Source of the DNA: Candidatus Latescibacterota bacterium
GTDB lineage: Bacteria; Krumholzibacteriota; Krumholzibacteriia; WVZY01; JAKEHA01
Assembly (NCBI GenBank): GCA_022615275.1
Contig: JAKEHA010000068.1
Span: forward strand, 1 to 5,637
DNA: 5,637 bases
Reading direction: 5' to 3'
Below, piece after piece: positions 1 to 5,637 of this stretch (position 1 is its first letter; each line of letters opens with the position of its first letter). Below the pieces are notes generated by a model, which had not been told where the DNA came from, ran no database searches, and worked only from the letters and a program-made list of their open reading frames with translations. The translations under genes and the position numbers were made by a program.

Positions 1-1
1 C

Positions 2-130
2 ACGAGCGTGGTGGTGCTCCGCGCCGAGGGACGGAGCTTCTGCGCCGGCTACGACATCGCCCCCAATCCCGCCCGGGCCGCGCGACGCCACAACGCGCTG
101 GTCTGGCACGAGTCGCTCACCGACGACATT
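2..130 (+). other. Crotonase (enoyl-CoA hydratase/isomerase family) fragment, in-frame with the barrel protein
   Basis: The first about 40 codons read SVVVLRAEGRSFCAGYDI, then a helical stretch ending WHESLTDD. This is the crotonase pattern: a beta-strand of the VVVLRGxG type followed by SFCAGxD, where the Ala-Gly pair supplies one backbone NH of the oxyanion hole that binds the acyl-CoA thioester. In complete family members this segment lies roughly 55-75 residues from the N-terminus. It is then followed by a KPVIAxVxG strand, the GGG second oxyanion site and catalytic acidic residues, none of which is present here. Instead the frame turns at about 110-135 into IPSGATVIVRYRRRPF, typical of the barrel protein. 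The fragment cannot be catalytic as it stands. It is either one side of an assembly chimera or the remnant of a deletion fusion. Family assignment rests on the motif alone. Confidence 0.75.
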
Positions 131-3100
131 CCCTCCGGCGCCACCGTGATCGTACGCTACCGGCGGCGGCCGTTCTTGATCGCACCGGTGTATTCGCTGC
201 GGCCCCCCGAAGTCTCGCCGACGGAGCCCGCCGAACAGGCTCCCGTGCGCGAGGTGGTGGTGCGACCGCAAGCACCCTCGACCTCGCCCGATCTCGTCTT
301 CGGCGGCACCAAGTCGGTGTCGTTCTCGACCGGGAGCAATCGCGGCTCGACACTCGATCAATCGCTGGAAGCCACCGTGGAAGGGAAGCTGACACCCACC
401 ATTTCGGTGCGCGCGCTGCTCTCCGACAACAACCTGCCCATCCAGCCCGAAGGCAACACCGAAGAGCTGGAGTACTTCGACCGCGTGTTCGTGGAAATCG
501 AAGGGCCGCGCGCGCGTGCGGCGGTGGGCGATATCTCGCTCGACAACCGCACCTCGACGTTTTCGCCGCTGGTTCGCCAGTTGCGCGGGTTCTCGGGCGC
601 GGCGTGGTCGTCGCAAGGGCGCGTGACCGCGGCGGGTGCGGAGACCAAGGGCGAGTTTCGGAGCGTGGCGTTCCGCGGTACCACCGGGCTGCAGGGCCCC
701 TACGCGCTGCTCTCGCCCGCGCGCACGACCCTCGAGGTGATCATCGCCGGCACCGAGCGCGTCTCCATCGACGGCGTGCGCGTCGAGCGCGGCCCCAACC
801 GCGACTACCTGATCGACTACGACGCCGGCACCGTCACCTTCACGCCGCGGCGCTTGATCACCACCGACACCGAGATCGCGGTCGATTTCGAGGCGACGGC
901 GGAGAATTACGCGCGCTCGACACTACTCGGCGCCGCGGAGCGCGTGAAACTCGGCGGCGGCGTCGCCATGAGTGTCATATACGCGCGCGAGGCGGACGAC
1001 AAGTCGGACTCCAAGTCGGTTTCCTTGACCGAAGGCGACCTGTCCGTGCTGGCGGCCGCGGGCGACGACGCGGACGCAGCCGTGACCGGCGGTGTCACGC
1101 AGACCGACCCCGGACAGGGCGACTATGTTCTGGTGCCCGCCGACACCGTGTCGGGCGCGCCGGCCTTCTTTCGCTTCGACGAAGTGCTGGGGGACTATCT
1201 GGTGTCGTTCGTCGAAGTCGCCGCCAACGGCGGCGCCTACCGTCGCGCGGGCATCTCGTCGACGGGGACGGCGTACTTCGAGTTCGTGGGCGACAGCCTG
1301 GGCAGCTACGTGGTCGGGCGCTCGCTGCCGCTTCCGACCTCGCTCGACGTCGCCACCGCGCGCATCGGGCGCGAAACCGGCGTTTTCACCTTCGACGCCG
1401 AGTGGAACGTGAGCCAGCACGACCGGAATCTGCTTTCGTCGCTGGACGACGACGACAACGTGGGCAACGCGGGGCAGATTCGTGCGGGTCTCGAGAGTGA
1501 CGGCGACTGGCGGCTCGGCATATCGGCGCTCGCGAGCGTGCTCGAGGATCGCTTCCAGAGCTTCGATCGTTCGCGCGCTGCCTACTTCTATCGCGACTGG
1601 AACCTGGAGGACGTCGCCTTGGTCGGGCGCGAGGCCACCCAGGACGTCACCGTGAGCGCGGCGCGCACGACTATCGGGAGCGCGCGTGTAACCGCGAGCC
1701 ACCTCGACCGCGACGACTTCGAGGGGTGGAAGCAGGAGGCGGTACTGGCCGCCGGCCGCCTCGACGACCGCGGTCTGTCCGCGCGCGCCTTCACGAGCGA
1801 CACCGAAGGCGAGGCCAACCAGCGCACGCGGCGCCACATGACGACGGAGGCGGCGTACGGCGCGTGGAAGGTGGTGCCGGGGATCACCTACGGATACGAA
1901 ACCTATCGCAACGCGTTCGACGCCGCCCCCGACAGCGGACGCGCGTACGAGCTGGTGGGCGCGTACCTCGCCAGCCGGAGCGCGGCGCGCTTGTCGTGGC
2001 GGCTGGGCGGCGAGCAGCGCGACACGCGCACCGTGGATGCGGCCACCGACGACTTCGTGGATGCGCGCCGCGACGTGACGTTGAGCGGATCGCTCGTGTA
2101 CCGCTCGAGCGGTGCTGCGCGCGCGGAGCTGCAGTTGATCCATCGCCGCGAAGACGATCTCATCGCGGGCGGCGAGACCAAGACCGATCTCGCGCGCGTG
2201 AAGGCGGGGAGTGCCTGGGACGGGATCGCGCTGCGCGCCGACGCCGACTACGAAGTGAGTCAGAACGACGCCGCGACCCTGCAGCGCTCGGTCGTGTTCG
2301 TGGGCGAGGGCAAGGGCGACTACAACGCGATCGGCGAGCCGGTGGGCAAGGGCAAGGGCGCGTACACCGTCGTGTTCCTCCCTACCACCGACACCACACC
2401 CGTGCACACGGTCGGCTTCAACCTGCGCATCGCGTGGAAGCCGTCGCAGCGCACCCACACCGCGGGCGGCTTCGGCGGCTGGATCCTGCGCAACGTCTCC
2501 GTCGACCAGACCCTGGGTATCCGCGAAGAGTCCACCTACGAGCCGGCGTGGGAAGTCTACCTCATGCTTCCCTCGGCGCTCCAGCGCGACGACGCCACCG
2601 TGTTCGGCGCCACCACCTTCCGCCAGGATTGGTCGCTGCTCGACGGCTACAAGAACGTCTCGCTCACGGTTCGTTTCCTGCGCGAGGACCGCGAGGACAA
2701 CCGCTTCGAAGGCGTGCACGAAAGCGCGCAGTCGGGCGAACGCGCGGCGCGTCTGTCGCGCTCGCTCTCGGCGGTGCTGACCGGAGTTCTCGAAGGCGGC
2801 CAGCGCGTGGACCGACGCGGCGGCGAAGGCATCCCGGGCGGGACCGGGAGCAGCTACGACGCCGACGAGTGGTTCGCCCTGGTGGGCGCCGGCATCGTGC
2901 TCGCACCGGGCGCGAACCTCGACGTCGACGTGCGCGGCGCGACGCTTTCCGACGCCGAGTCGGGCGCCGAGCAGCGCTCGCTCAAGGTGACGCCGCGCCT
3001 GGTGTGGCGCATCGCCGACCAGCTCAATCTCTTCGGGACCTACGAGCTCGCGCAGGTGAACAATCAGGGCGAAACCGCGGTCCAGCCCCTCGTCTTCGCG

Positions 3101-3259
3101 CGCGAGGGGACGTCGCAGCGCTGGAGCATCACGCCCAACATCCGCATATCGAACATCATCGGAATCTTCGCCACGTACTCGGGGCGCAACGAGCGCGTGT
3201 TCACGGGGCAGCGCGTGGTCGAGCACGAGTTCCGCCTGGAGACGCGGGCGTACTTCTAA
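2..3259 (+). CDS. Large outer-membrane beta-barrel protein of uncharacterised family, 5' end missing and replaced by crotonase sequence
   Basis: The frame is open at the left edge; residues are numbered here from the GTG at 8, which is probably not a real start. Seen: residues 1-40 are crotonase-like (separate entry). Residues 41-57 look like the last strand of a surface-domain module, and 60-95 form a Pro/Glu-rich linker. Residues 96-190 carry PIQPEGNTEELEYFD (144-158), and 222-298 form a module with QGPY (229-232), RGPNRDYLIDY (261-271) and FTPRRLI. Gly-rich Tyr motifs follow (G369-Y373, G395-Y397, G408-Y411, G432-Y434), ending in SLPLP (439-443). Residues from about 445 onward alternate polar and hydrophobic residues as transmembrane strands do, and the chain ends in RAYF. 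After residue 12 there is no cysteine. Inference: an outer-membrane barrel with a periplasmic or plug-like N-terminal part. The QPEGNT region recalls large Bacteroidetes surface barrels, but I would not call it SprA. No signal peptide is present because the native N-terminus is missing. Its specific function is unknown. Confidence 0.8.
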   Translation, partial: TSVVVLRAEGRSFCAGYDIAPNPARAARRHNALVWHESLTDDIPSGATVIVRYRRRPFLIAPVYSLRPPEVSPTEPAEQAPVREVVVRPQAPSTSPDLVFGGTKSVSFSTGSNRGSTLDQSLEATVEGKLTPTISVRALLSDNNLPIQPEGNTEELEYFDRVFVEIEGPRARAAVGDISLDNRTSTFSPLVRQLRGFSGAAWSSQGRVTAAGAETKGEFRSVAFRGTTGLQGPYALLSPARTTLEVIIAGTERVSIDGVRVERGPNRDYLIDYDAGTVTFTPRRLITTDTEIAVDFEATAENYARSTLLGAAERVKLGGGVAMSVIYAREADDKSDSKSVSLTEGDLSVLAAAGDDADAAVTGGVTQTDPGQGDYVLVPADTVSGAPAFFRFDEVLGDYLVSFVEVAANGGAYRRAGISSTGTAYFEFVGDSLGSYVVGRSLPLPTSLDVATARIGRETGVFTFDAEWNVSQHDRNLLSSLDDDDNVGNAGQIRAGLESDGDWRLGISALASVLEDRFQSFDRSRAAYFYRDWNLEDVALVGREATQDVTVSAARTTIGSARVTASHLDRDDFEGWKQEAVLAAGRLDDRGLSARAFTSDTEGEANQRTRRHMTTEAAYGAWKVVPGITYGYETYRNAFDAAPDSGRAYELVGAYLASRSAARLSWRLGGEQRDTRTVDAATDDFVDARRDVTLSGSLVYRSSGAARAELQLIHRREDDLIAGGETKTDLARVKAGSAWDGIALRADADYEVSQNDAATLQRSVVFVGEGKGDYNAIGEPVGKGKGAYTVVFLPTTDTTPVHTVGFNLRIAWKPSQRTHTAGGFGGWILRNVSVDQTLGIREESTYEPAWEVYLMLPSALQRDDATVFGATTFRQDWSLLDGYKNVSLTVRFLREDREDNRFEGVHESAQSGERAARLSRSLSAVLTGVLEGGQRVDRRGGEGIPGGTGSSYDADEWFALVGAGIVLAPGANLDVDVRGATLSDAESGAEQRSLKVTPRLVWRIADQLNLFGTYELAQVNNQGETAVQPLVFAREGTSQRWSITPNIRISNIIGIFATYSGRNERVFTGQRVVEHEFRLETRAYF
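2300..2365 (+). repeat. Degenerate 24-bp in-gene repeat encoding VGxGKGxY twice
   Basis: Codons 765-772 encode VGEGKGDY and codons 779-786 encode VGKGKGAY, 42 bp apart (2300-2323 and 2342-2365). The two DNA copies differ at only a few positions. Looser Gly-rich Tyr motifs occur earlier in the same protein (GQGDY at 369-373, GDY at 395-397, GGAY at 408-411, GSY at 432-434). This looks like a structural motif of the family, probably turns between strands, rather than a recent duplication or a mobile repeat. Confidence 0.6.
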
Positions 3260-3261
3260 TG
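3257..3261 (+). promoter_or_regulatory. TAATG stop-start overlap, translational coupling site
   Basis: The TAA stop of the barrel gene (3257-3259) shares its last base with the ATG of the Omp85 gene (3259-3261). The nearest purine-rich stretch, GGAG at 3238-3241, is 17 nt from the ATG, too far for an ordinary Shine-Dalgarno sequence. Ribosomes ending the upstream gene probably re-initiate here, which would tie Omp85 output to that of the barrel protein. Confidence 0.7.
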
Positions 3262-4998
3262 AAAACGCGCAACGGCATCGTCGCAGTCTGGATCTTCGCG
3301 CTGTGCGCGGCGCTGGCGTCGCGCGCGCACGCGGCCGACGGAGCCTCCGTGCGCGCGACCCGGGTGCGCGTGCTGGGGGCGCACGCCTTGCCGGGCGAGC
3401 GCGCGCAGGCACTCTTGCGCGCGAACGGGTTCCCCGCCGCGCGCGCGGTGCGCGTGCTGCAGGAGGCGTACATCGCGGAGGGCTACTTGGCGGCGTCGAT
3501 TGCGGTGACGATCGAGGCCGACTCGTCGTTCACGGTCGTGATCGACGAGGGAGAGCGGCCGCACATCGGGAGCGCGCGCGCCGGCGGGCTGCGGGCCCGC
3601 CGCGAAGCCGACGTGCTCGCGTCGCTCGAATTGGTCGGCGGCTCGCCCTTCGAGCCGAAGCGGCTCGCGCGCAACATCGACGCGCTGCTCTCGTCCTACG
3701 ACGACGAGGGCTATCCCTTCGCGCAGGTTTGGATCGACAGCCTCGGGCTTTCCGCCGACGCCACCCACGTCTCGATTTCGCTGACCGTGGTCGAAGGCGA
3801 TCCGCGCGCCATCGATGGGGTGGTGGTCGAAGGGCTGCAGAAGACGCGCCCCGCGCTCGCGCAGCGCATCGCCGGCATCGAGATCGGGGTGCCGTATCGC
3901 GCGCAAACCTTGGAAGACGCGTACCTGCGCATGGTCGCGAGCGGTGTGTTCGCCGACGTGGAGTTCCCGACCGTGCGGCTGTCCTCGGACGGCCGCGGCG
4001 TCGACGCCGTCATCACGGTGGCGGAGCCCAAGCGCTCGCACACCTTCGCGGCGGCACTCGGGTACGCTTCCAGCGACGGCACCGACGACCGCGTGCTGTC
4101 GGGGCTGGTGCAGCTGGAGCTCAACAACGTGGGCGGAACCCTCAAGGACTTCGGGGCGTCGTGGAACAACGACGGCGTCGGTCGCAGCCAGACGCGCATC
4201 GCGTACCGCGACCGCCTGTTCCTGGGGCGGCGGCTGGCGGTGGGTGTGCAGCTCGAACAGGTCGGACAGGACACCGTGTACACGTGGCAGTCGGCCGCGC
4301 TCGAGGTCGAGCGCGGCGTGGGGCGCGTGGCCGGGATGCTGACCAGCGTCTCCCTCGGCGCGGCCGGAGATCGCAACGTCTACAGCATCGGAGACCTCGT
4401 GAACTCGACGCGACTGCGCGTGCGCGCGGGCGCGAGTGTCTTGGCGGGGAGCGAGCGCCGCGCCGCCTTCGCGCGCGTGGGCGTCTCCGCCACGCTCGCA
4501 GAGAAGGACCTGTCGTATCGCGAAGGGGCCACCGGCCTCGGCGACGTGTCGCAGTGGATCTACGAGGGGCGCCTGGAGTTGTTGGTCCCCGCGTTCTGGT
4601 CGCTGTATTACGGCCTCGAGGGTCTCGCGCAAACACTCGAGAGCGACGAAGCGACCCTCCCCTTGCCCGAGCAATTCTACGTGGGCGGCGCGCGCACGGT
4701 GCGCGGGTACCGCGAGGATCAGTTCCACGGGCGCCGCGTCGGATTCGCGCGCAACGAGCTGCGGCTGGGCCGCACGCCGCGCGACGGGTTCTACCTCTTC
4801 GTCGACGCCGGCTACGTGCTGCAGCCGACCACGCTTGCGGACGGATCTCCCTCCGAGGACGGCATCGGGCTGGTCGGATACGGCTTCGGTGTGCGCAGCG
4901 CCTCGCCGCTGGGACGCATCGACCTGAGTTTCGCGGTCTCCGACGAGTTCTCGCTCGAGCAGACCAAGGTACACGTGCTGCTCGAGCAGAACTTCTGA
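3259..4998 (+). CDS. TamA-like Omp85 family outer-membrane assembly protein (three POTRA domains plus 16-strand-type barrel)
   Basis: This 579-residue protein starts with a signal peptide: basic MKTRNG, a hydrophobic core, and AHA at 23-25 with predicted cleavage before ADG. Three POTRA-like repeats follow, at about 33-98, 100-180 and 182-257. Each has the strand-helix-helix-strand pattern with a conserved-type Gly-Tyr (GYL, GYPF) or GVF turn, and they end in DEGE, VEGD and AEPK respectively. The rest (260-579) is the barrel. It contains the family hallmark VRGY (481-484) in the context QFYVGGARTVRGY, which in Omp85 proteins is the loop-6 motif reaching into the barrel, and it ends in a C-terminal Phe (LLEQNF). 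The mature part has no cysteine. Three POTRAs and a length near that of E. coli TamA (about 577 residues) favour TamA-like over BamA, which has five POTRAs and about 800 residues. Known family role: inserting or translocating outer-membrane proteins from the periplasm. The reading frame stays open far upstream of 3259; this ATG is chosen because it gives a perfect signal peptide. No tamB is visible. Confidence 0.92.
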   Translation: MKTRNGIVAVWIFALCAALASRAHAADGASVRATRVRVLGAHALPGERAQALLRANGFPAARAVRVLQEAYIAEGYLAASIAVTIEADSSFTVVIDEGERPHIGSARAGGLRARREADVLASLELVGGSPFEPKRLARNIDALLSSYDDEGYPFAQVWIDSLGLSADATHVSISLTVVEGDPRAIDGVVVEGLQKTRPALAQRIAGIEIGVPYRAQTLEDAYLRMVASGVFADVEFPTVRLSSDGRGVDAVITVAEPKRSHTFAAALGYASSDGTDDRVLSGLVQLELNNVGGTLKDFGASWNNDGVGRSQTRIAYRDRLFLGRRLAVGVQLEQVGQDTVYTWQSAALEVERGVGRVAGMLTSVSLGAAGDRNVYSIGDLVNSTRLRVRAGASVLAGSERRAAFARVGVSATLAEKDLSYREGATGLGDVSQWIYEGRLELLVPAFWSLYYGLEGLAQTLESDEATLPLPEQFYVGGARTVRGYREDQFHGRRVGFARNELRLGRTPRDGFYLFVDAGYVLQPTTLADGSPSEDGIGLVGYGFGVRSASPLGRIDLSFAVSDEFSLEQTKVHVLLEQNF

Positions 4999-5020
4999 GG
5001 ATCCCGTCGGCGCTGTCATG

Positions 5021-5029
5021 TGCTAGGAT
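5021..5029 (+). promoter_or_regulatory. Possible extended -10 element (TGCTAGGAT) for hutH
   Basis: TGC plus TAGGAT fits the extended -10 pattern TGnTAnnnT. No convincing -35 hexamer is found 16-18 bases upstream. Transcription would start around 5036, leaving a leader of only about five bases. The motif overlaps the loop and 3' arm of the hairpin. Alternatively, hutH is simply read through from the upstream operon. Confidence 0.25.
5025..5028 (+). promoter_or_regulatory. Weak, distant Shine-Dalgarno candidate (AGGA) for hutH
   Basis: AGGA lies 12 bases before the ATG at 5041, longer than the usual 5-9. Nothing closer is purine-rich (the intervening bases are TAGCGCCACGCC). It straddles the loop and 3' arm of the hairpin at 5009-5035, so folding of that hairpin would partly hide it. 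Confidence 0.3.
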
Positions 5030-5040
5030 AGCGCCACGCC

Positions 5041-5637
5041 ATGCACCCCCTCGTCCTTGACGGCCATAGCCTGACGCTCGCCCAGATCGACGCCTTTCTC
5101 TCGGAAGGCGCGCGCGTGTCCGTCGCCCCCGAAGCGCTCGCGCGCGTGCGTGCGTGCGCGGGGATCTGCGAGCGCTTGGCCGAGAGCGACACACCCCACT
5201 ACGGCATCAACACCGGCTTCGGGAAGTTCGCGCGCACCCGGGTGGCCCCCGCGGACGCGCGCGCGCTGCAGCTCAACCTCGTCCGCAGCCACGCCACCGC
5301 GATGGGCCCCGCGCTCGACGACGACTGGGTCCGTCTCATGATGCTCATGCGCGCGAACTCGCTCGTGATCGGGAACTCGGGTGTGTCCGAGGAACTCGTG
5401 AACCTGCTCGTGGCCATGGTCAACGCGGGCATCGCGCCGGTGGTGCCGTGCTACGGATCGGTGGGAGCGAGCGGGGACTTGGCACCGCTCGCGCACGTGT
5501 CGCTGGCACTGGTGGGGGAGGGGGAGGTGTCGGTGCGCGGAAAGCGCATGCCCGCGCGCGACGCGCTGAGGGCGGCGGGCGTGAAACCGCTCGTGCTTCG
5601 CGCCAAGGAGGGGCTTGCGCTCATCAACGGCACCCAA
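5041..5637 (+). CDS. hutH: Histidine ammonia-lyase (histidase), N-terminal 199 residues, cut by the window edge
   Basis: HutH removes ammonia from L-histidine to give urocanate, the first step of cytoplasmic histidine degradation. The enzyme uses an MIO group formed autocatalytically from an Ala-Ser-Gly tripeptide. Seen: YGINTGFGKFA (54-64), QLNLVRSHA (77-85), GSVGASGDLAPLAH (139-152) with the MIO triad at A143-S144-G145, and KEGLALINGTQ (189-199). Compared with P. putida HutH, Y54, H84, the triad and N196 correspond to Tyr53, His83, 142-144 and Asn195, a constant offset of one. GSVGASGDLAPLAH and RSH favour histidase over phenylalanine or tyrosine ammonia-lyases, which typically have GSxSASGDLxPLS. 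The family length is about 500 residues, so roughly 300 are outside the window, including the region of Glu414 needed to confirm the substrate. The ATG at 5041 is the first in-frame start after a TAG at 5029-5031. No other hut gene is visible. Confidence 0.93.
   Translation, partial: MHPLVLDGHSLTLAQIDAFLSEGARVSVAPEALARVRACAGICERLAESDTPHYGINTGFGKFARTRVAPADARALQLNLVRSHATAMGPALDDDWVRLMMLMRANSLVIGNSGVSEELVNLLVAMVNAGIAPVVPCYGSVGASGDLAPLAHVSLALVGEGEVSVRGKRMPARDALRAAGVKPLVLRAKEGLALINGTQ

Larger units (their letters stand above)
5009..5035 (+). promoter_or_regulatory. Hairpin in the Omp85-hutH gap, possible regulatory element
   Basis: Positions 5009-5017 (GGCGCTGTC) pair with 5027-5035 (GATAGCGCC) over nine pairs, one of them G-U, around a nine-base loop (5018-5026). 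The element begins 11 bases after the Omp85 stop and ends five bases before the hutH ATG. No T-run follows, so it is not a standard intrinsic terminator. It could mask the hutH ribosome-binding region, protect the upstream mRNA 3' end, or act in DNA form as an operator. The pairing is seen directly; the role is inferred. Confidence 0.45.

Noticed and set aside
8..10. GTG at 8 as the start of the barrel gene
   Set aside because: It falls within the crotonase strand SVVVLR, the frame is open to the window edge, and there is no signal peptide after it.
1726..3258. Upstream extension of the Omp85 reading frame to an ATG at 1726
   Set aside because: The extension is Arg-rich out-of-frame translation of the barrel gene. 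The ATG at 3259 gives a signal peptide followed directly by POTRA domains.
137..3259. Identification of the large barrel protein as SprA of the type IX secretion system
   Set aside because: The QPEGNT-type region is reminiscent of large Bacteroidetes barrels, but the protein is less than half SprA length and the rest does not clearly match.
3295..3321. Lipoprotein signal for the Omp85 protein (Cys16)
   Set aside because: The residues before the Cys are F-A-L, not a lipobox, and a clean AHA cleavage site follows at 23-25.
923..3412. 829-codon open frame on the - strand opposite the barrel gene
   Set aside because: Its translation is Arg/Ala/His-rich with no recognisable domain, and it lies opposite a gene with clear motifs. 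Long antisense frames are expected at this GC content.
3256..5019. 587-codon open frame on the - strand opposite the Omp85 gene
   Set aside because: It is low-complexity and rich in Arg, Val, His and Asp, with no signal or motif. The + strand here encodes a clear Omp85 protein.
5018..5026. Two-codon mini-ORF (ATG TGC TAG) filling the hairpin loop
   Set aside because: It is too short to distinguish from chance, and no ribosome-binding site is seen ahead of it.
5009..5035. Intrinsic terminator after the Omp85 gene
   Set aside because: The stem is strong, but the following bases are ACGCCATGC with no T-run.
3303..5060. 585-codon + strand frame overlapping the Omp85 gene in another phase
   Set aside because: It is Arg-rich with no domain, and it runs through both the Omp85 gene and the start of hutH.
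5023..5637. 204-codon open frame on the - strand opposite hutH
   Set aside because: It mirrors the histidase codons and has no domain of its own. The + strand carries unmistakable histidase motifs.

Overview
The window is GC-rich (43 of the first 60 bases are G or C). Three genes lie on the + strand with almost no intergenic space: a large outer-membrane beta-barrel protein open at the left edge (to 3259), a TamA-like Omp85 protein (3259-4998), and the first 199 codons of a histidine ammonia-lyase that runs off the right edge (5041-5637). Signal peptides, POTRA domains and aromatic C-termini indicate a diderm bacterium. The large barrel protein belongs to a poorly described class that I associate with FCB-group and neighbouring lineages known largely from metagenomes (Eisenbacteria-, Krumholzibacteria- or Latescibacteria-like). 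That placement is from memory of the family and is only a lead.

Left region (1 to about 130): the reading frame enters from outside the window encoding a recognisable crotonase (enoyl-CoA hydratase family) segment containing GRSFCAGYDI. Near 110-135 it switches, without a frame change, into the interior of the barrel protein. The result lacks the catalytic remainder of the crotonase, and it lacks the signal peptide and start of the barrel protein. The only cysteine in the 1083-residue frame is in the crotonase part. A chimeric assembly join or a deletion fusion explains this better than a designed fusion protein.

Middle region (about 130 to 4998): the barrel protein has a Pro-rich linker, an N-terminal domain with the signature PIQPEGNTEELEYFD, a module of the type QGPY...RGPNRDYLIDY...FTPRRLI, clusters of Gly-x-Gly-x-Tyr motifs and a long strand-rich C-terminal region ending in Phe. 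Its stop codon overlaps the start of the Omp85 gene (TAATG), so the two are very probably co-translated. A plausible reading is an Omp85 assembly factor made together with a barrel client.

Right region (4999 to 5637): a 42-bp gap holds a strong hairpin without a U-tract, then hutH. All active-site residues that can be checked in the visible part are present and sit at a constant offset of one from the Pseudomonas putida enzyme. No RNA genes, CRISPR arrays, insertion sequences or integration sites were seen. I find no clear new multi-gene system; the observations most worth checking are the crotonase/barrel junction and the coupled barrel-Omp85 pair.
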